Source: Acidobacteriota bacterium (GTDB lineage: Bacteria > Acidobacteriota > Terriglobia > UBA7540). From it: DNA of 6,387 nt. The translations under genes were made by a program, and so were the position numbers. This document shows, piece after piece, positions 5,988 to 6,387 of the stretch. The stretch lies in contig JAJYNF010000077.1 of NCBI GenBank assembly GCA_021786455.1, forward strand, positions 1 to 6,387, given 5' to 3'. Below the pieces are notes generated by a model, which did no database searches, was not told where the DNA came from, and saw only the letters and a list, made by a program, of their open reading frames with translations. The first letter of the stretch is position 1; the number at the start of each line of letters is the position of its first letter.

Positions 5988-6386
5988 CTACCAGCTACTG
6001 TACGGCGTGCCGTCCAATGAAATCTGCTTGGAGCCGCTGTGGACATCCACAATGCCGGGCACGACCTCGCCAGCCCCGATCGGCACGTCCTCGGTGTCAA
6101 CCTTCCAAGTCTTATTGGAACCGGTAAACGGATCCTTCGGAATCCCTCCGCGCAAATATCCGGCCTGTACCAAGTCATCCAAGGTCTGCGGCGGTTCCTG
6201 CTTGTCAATCGTGTACTGGTCAATCAGTTTGCGCATGGTGAATAAGTCGTCACGGAGCACGGCTTCCTTGGCCCGGATGATGGTCGTTCGCAACGTGGGA
6301 ACCGCCATCGCCGCGAGGATGAGGATGAGCGTCATAACCACCATGAGCTCGAGGAAAGTGAAGGCTTCCTTGAGCTCGCGCGGCAA
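5988..6386 (-). CDS. gspG: GspG-like major pseudopilin (start uncertain, possibly partial at window edge)
   Basis: 132 residues from a TTG at 6386, one base from the window edge. The true start may lie outside, so the TTG may be an internal Leu codon. The prepilin motif is clear: KEA followed by FTFLELMVVM, with predicted PilD/GspO cleavage after Ala8, Phe at +1 and Glu at +5 (Glu13), then a hydrophobic helix to about residue 31. The -1 residue is Ala, not the commoner Gly. GspG landmarks follow: a long alpha spine (RAKEAVLRDDLFTMRKLIDQY, 38-58), LDDLVQAGYL (69-78), GIPKDPFTG (81-89), and a C-terminal IVDVHSGS (112-119) then DGTPYSSW (125-132). The product should be the main subunit of the periplasmic pseudopilus. 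The C-terminal loop is shorter than the calcium-binding loop of classical GspG. It sits 2 nt before gspF, and no promoter is visible in the single base upstream. Confidence 0.93.
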   Translation of the reverse strand: MPRELKEAFTFLELMVVMTLILILAAMAVPTLRTTIIRAKEAVLRDDLFTMRKLIDQYTIDKQEPPQTLDDLVQAGYLRGGIPKDPFTGSNKTWKVDTEDVPIGAGEVVPGIVDVHSGSKQISLDGTPYSSW

Positions 6387-6387
6387 G

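Overview
The window is one continuous gene cluster, entirely on the minus strand, that encodes the inner-membrane and pseudopilus core of a type II secretion / type IV pilus-like machine. In transcription order (right to left) it holds a GspG-like major pseudopilin (5988 to the right edge), the platform protein GspF/PilC (4777-5985), the assembly ATPase GspE/PilB (3148-4758), a PilM-like protein (2167-3120), PilN (1523-2170), PilO (1015-1563), a single-pass protein with a proline-rich linker and a PilP/GspC-like C-terminal domain (464-1018), and a second, atypical pseudopilin-like protein that runs off the left edge (1-456). Gene spacings are 2, 18, 27, -4, -41, -4 and 7 nt, so this looks like a single translationally coupled operon. 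No gene-free stretch exceeds 27 nt, and I see no promoter, terminator, RNA gene, mobile element or CRISPR array.

The likely source is a Gram-negative bacterium of moderately high G+C, most probably an acidobacterium. This rests on recalled family resemblance: the mixture of GspG/GspE/GspF with a separate PilM-PilN-PilO set, the GspG ending (a DVHSGS motif followed by DGTPYSSW), and the second pseudopilin with a degenerate prepilin motif followed by an EREKELIFRGQQYARAI segment are familiar from acidobacterial and deltaproteobacterial clusters. It cannot be settled from this window alone.

Inferred division of labour: GspE hydrolyses ATP at the cytoplasmic face and acts on GspF to add GspG subunits to a periplasmic filament. 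PilM, PilN, PilO and the PilP/GspC-like protein form the alignment complex from the cytoplasm across the inner membrane to an outer-membrane secretin. The second pseudopilin may be a minor or tip subunit. The secretin (GspD/PilQ), the prepilin peptidase (PilD/GspO) and any retraction ATPase (PilT) are not in the window.

I did not find a radically new system. The points most worth checking are variations on a known machine: the degenerate prepilin motif of the second pseudopilin, the apparent loss of the PilM nucleotide-binding signature, a GspC-like topology in the position of PilP, the shortened calcium-loop region of GspG, and the 41-nt pilN/pilO overlap.
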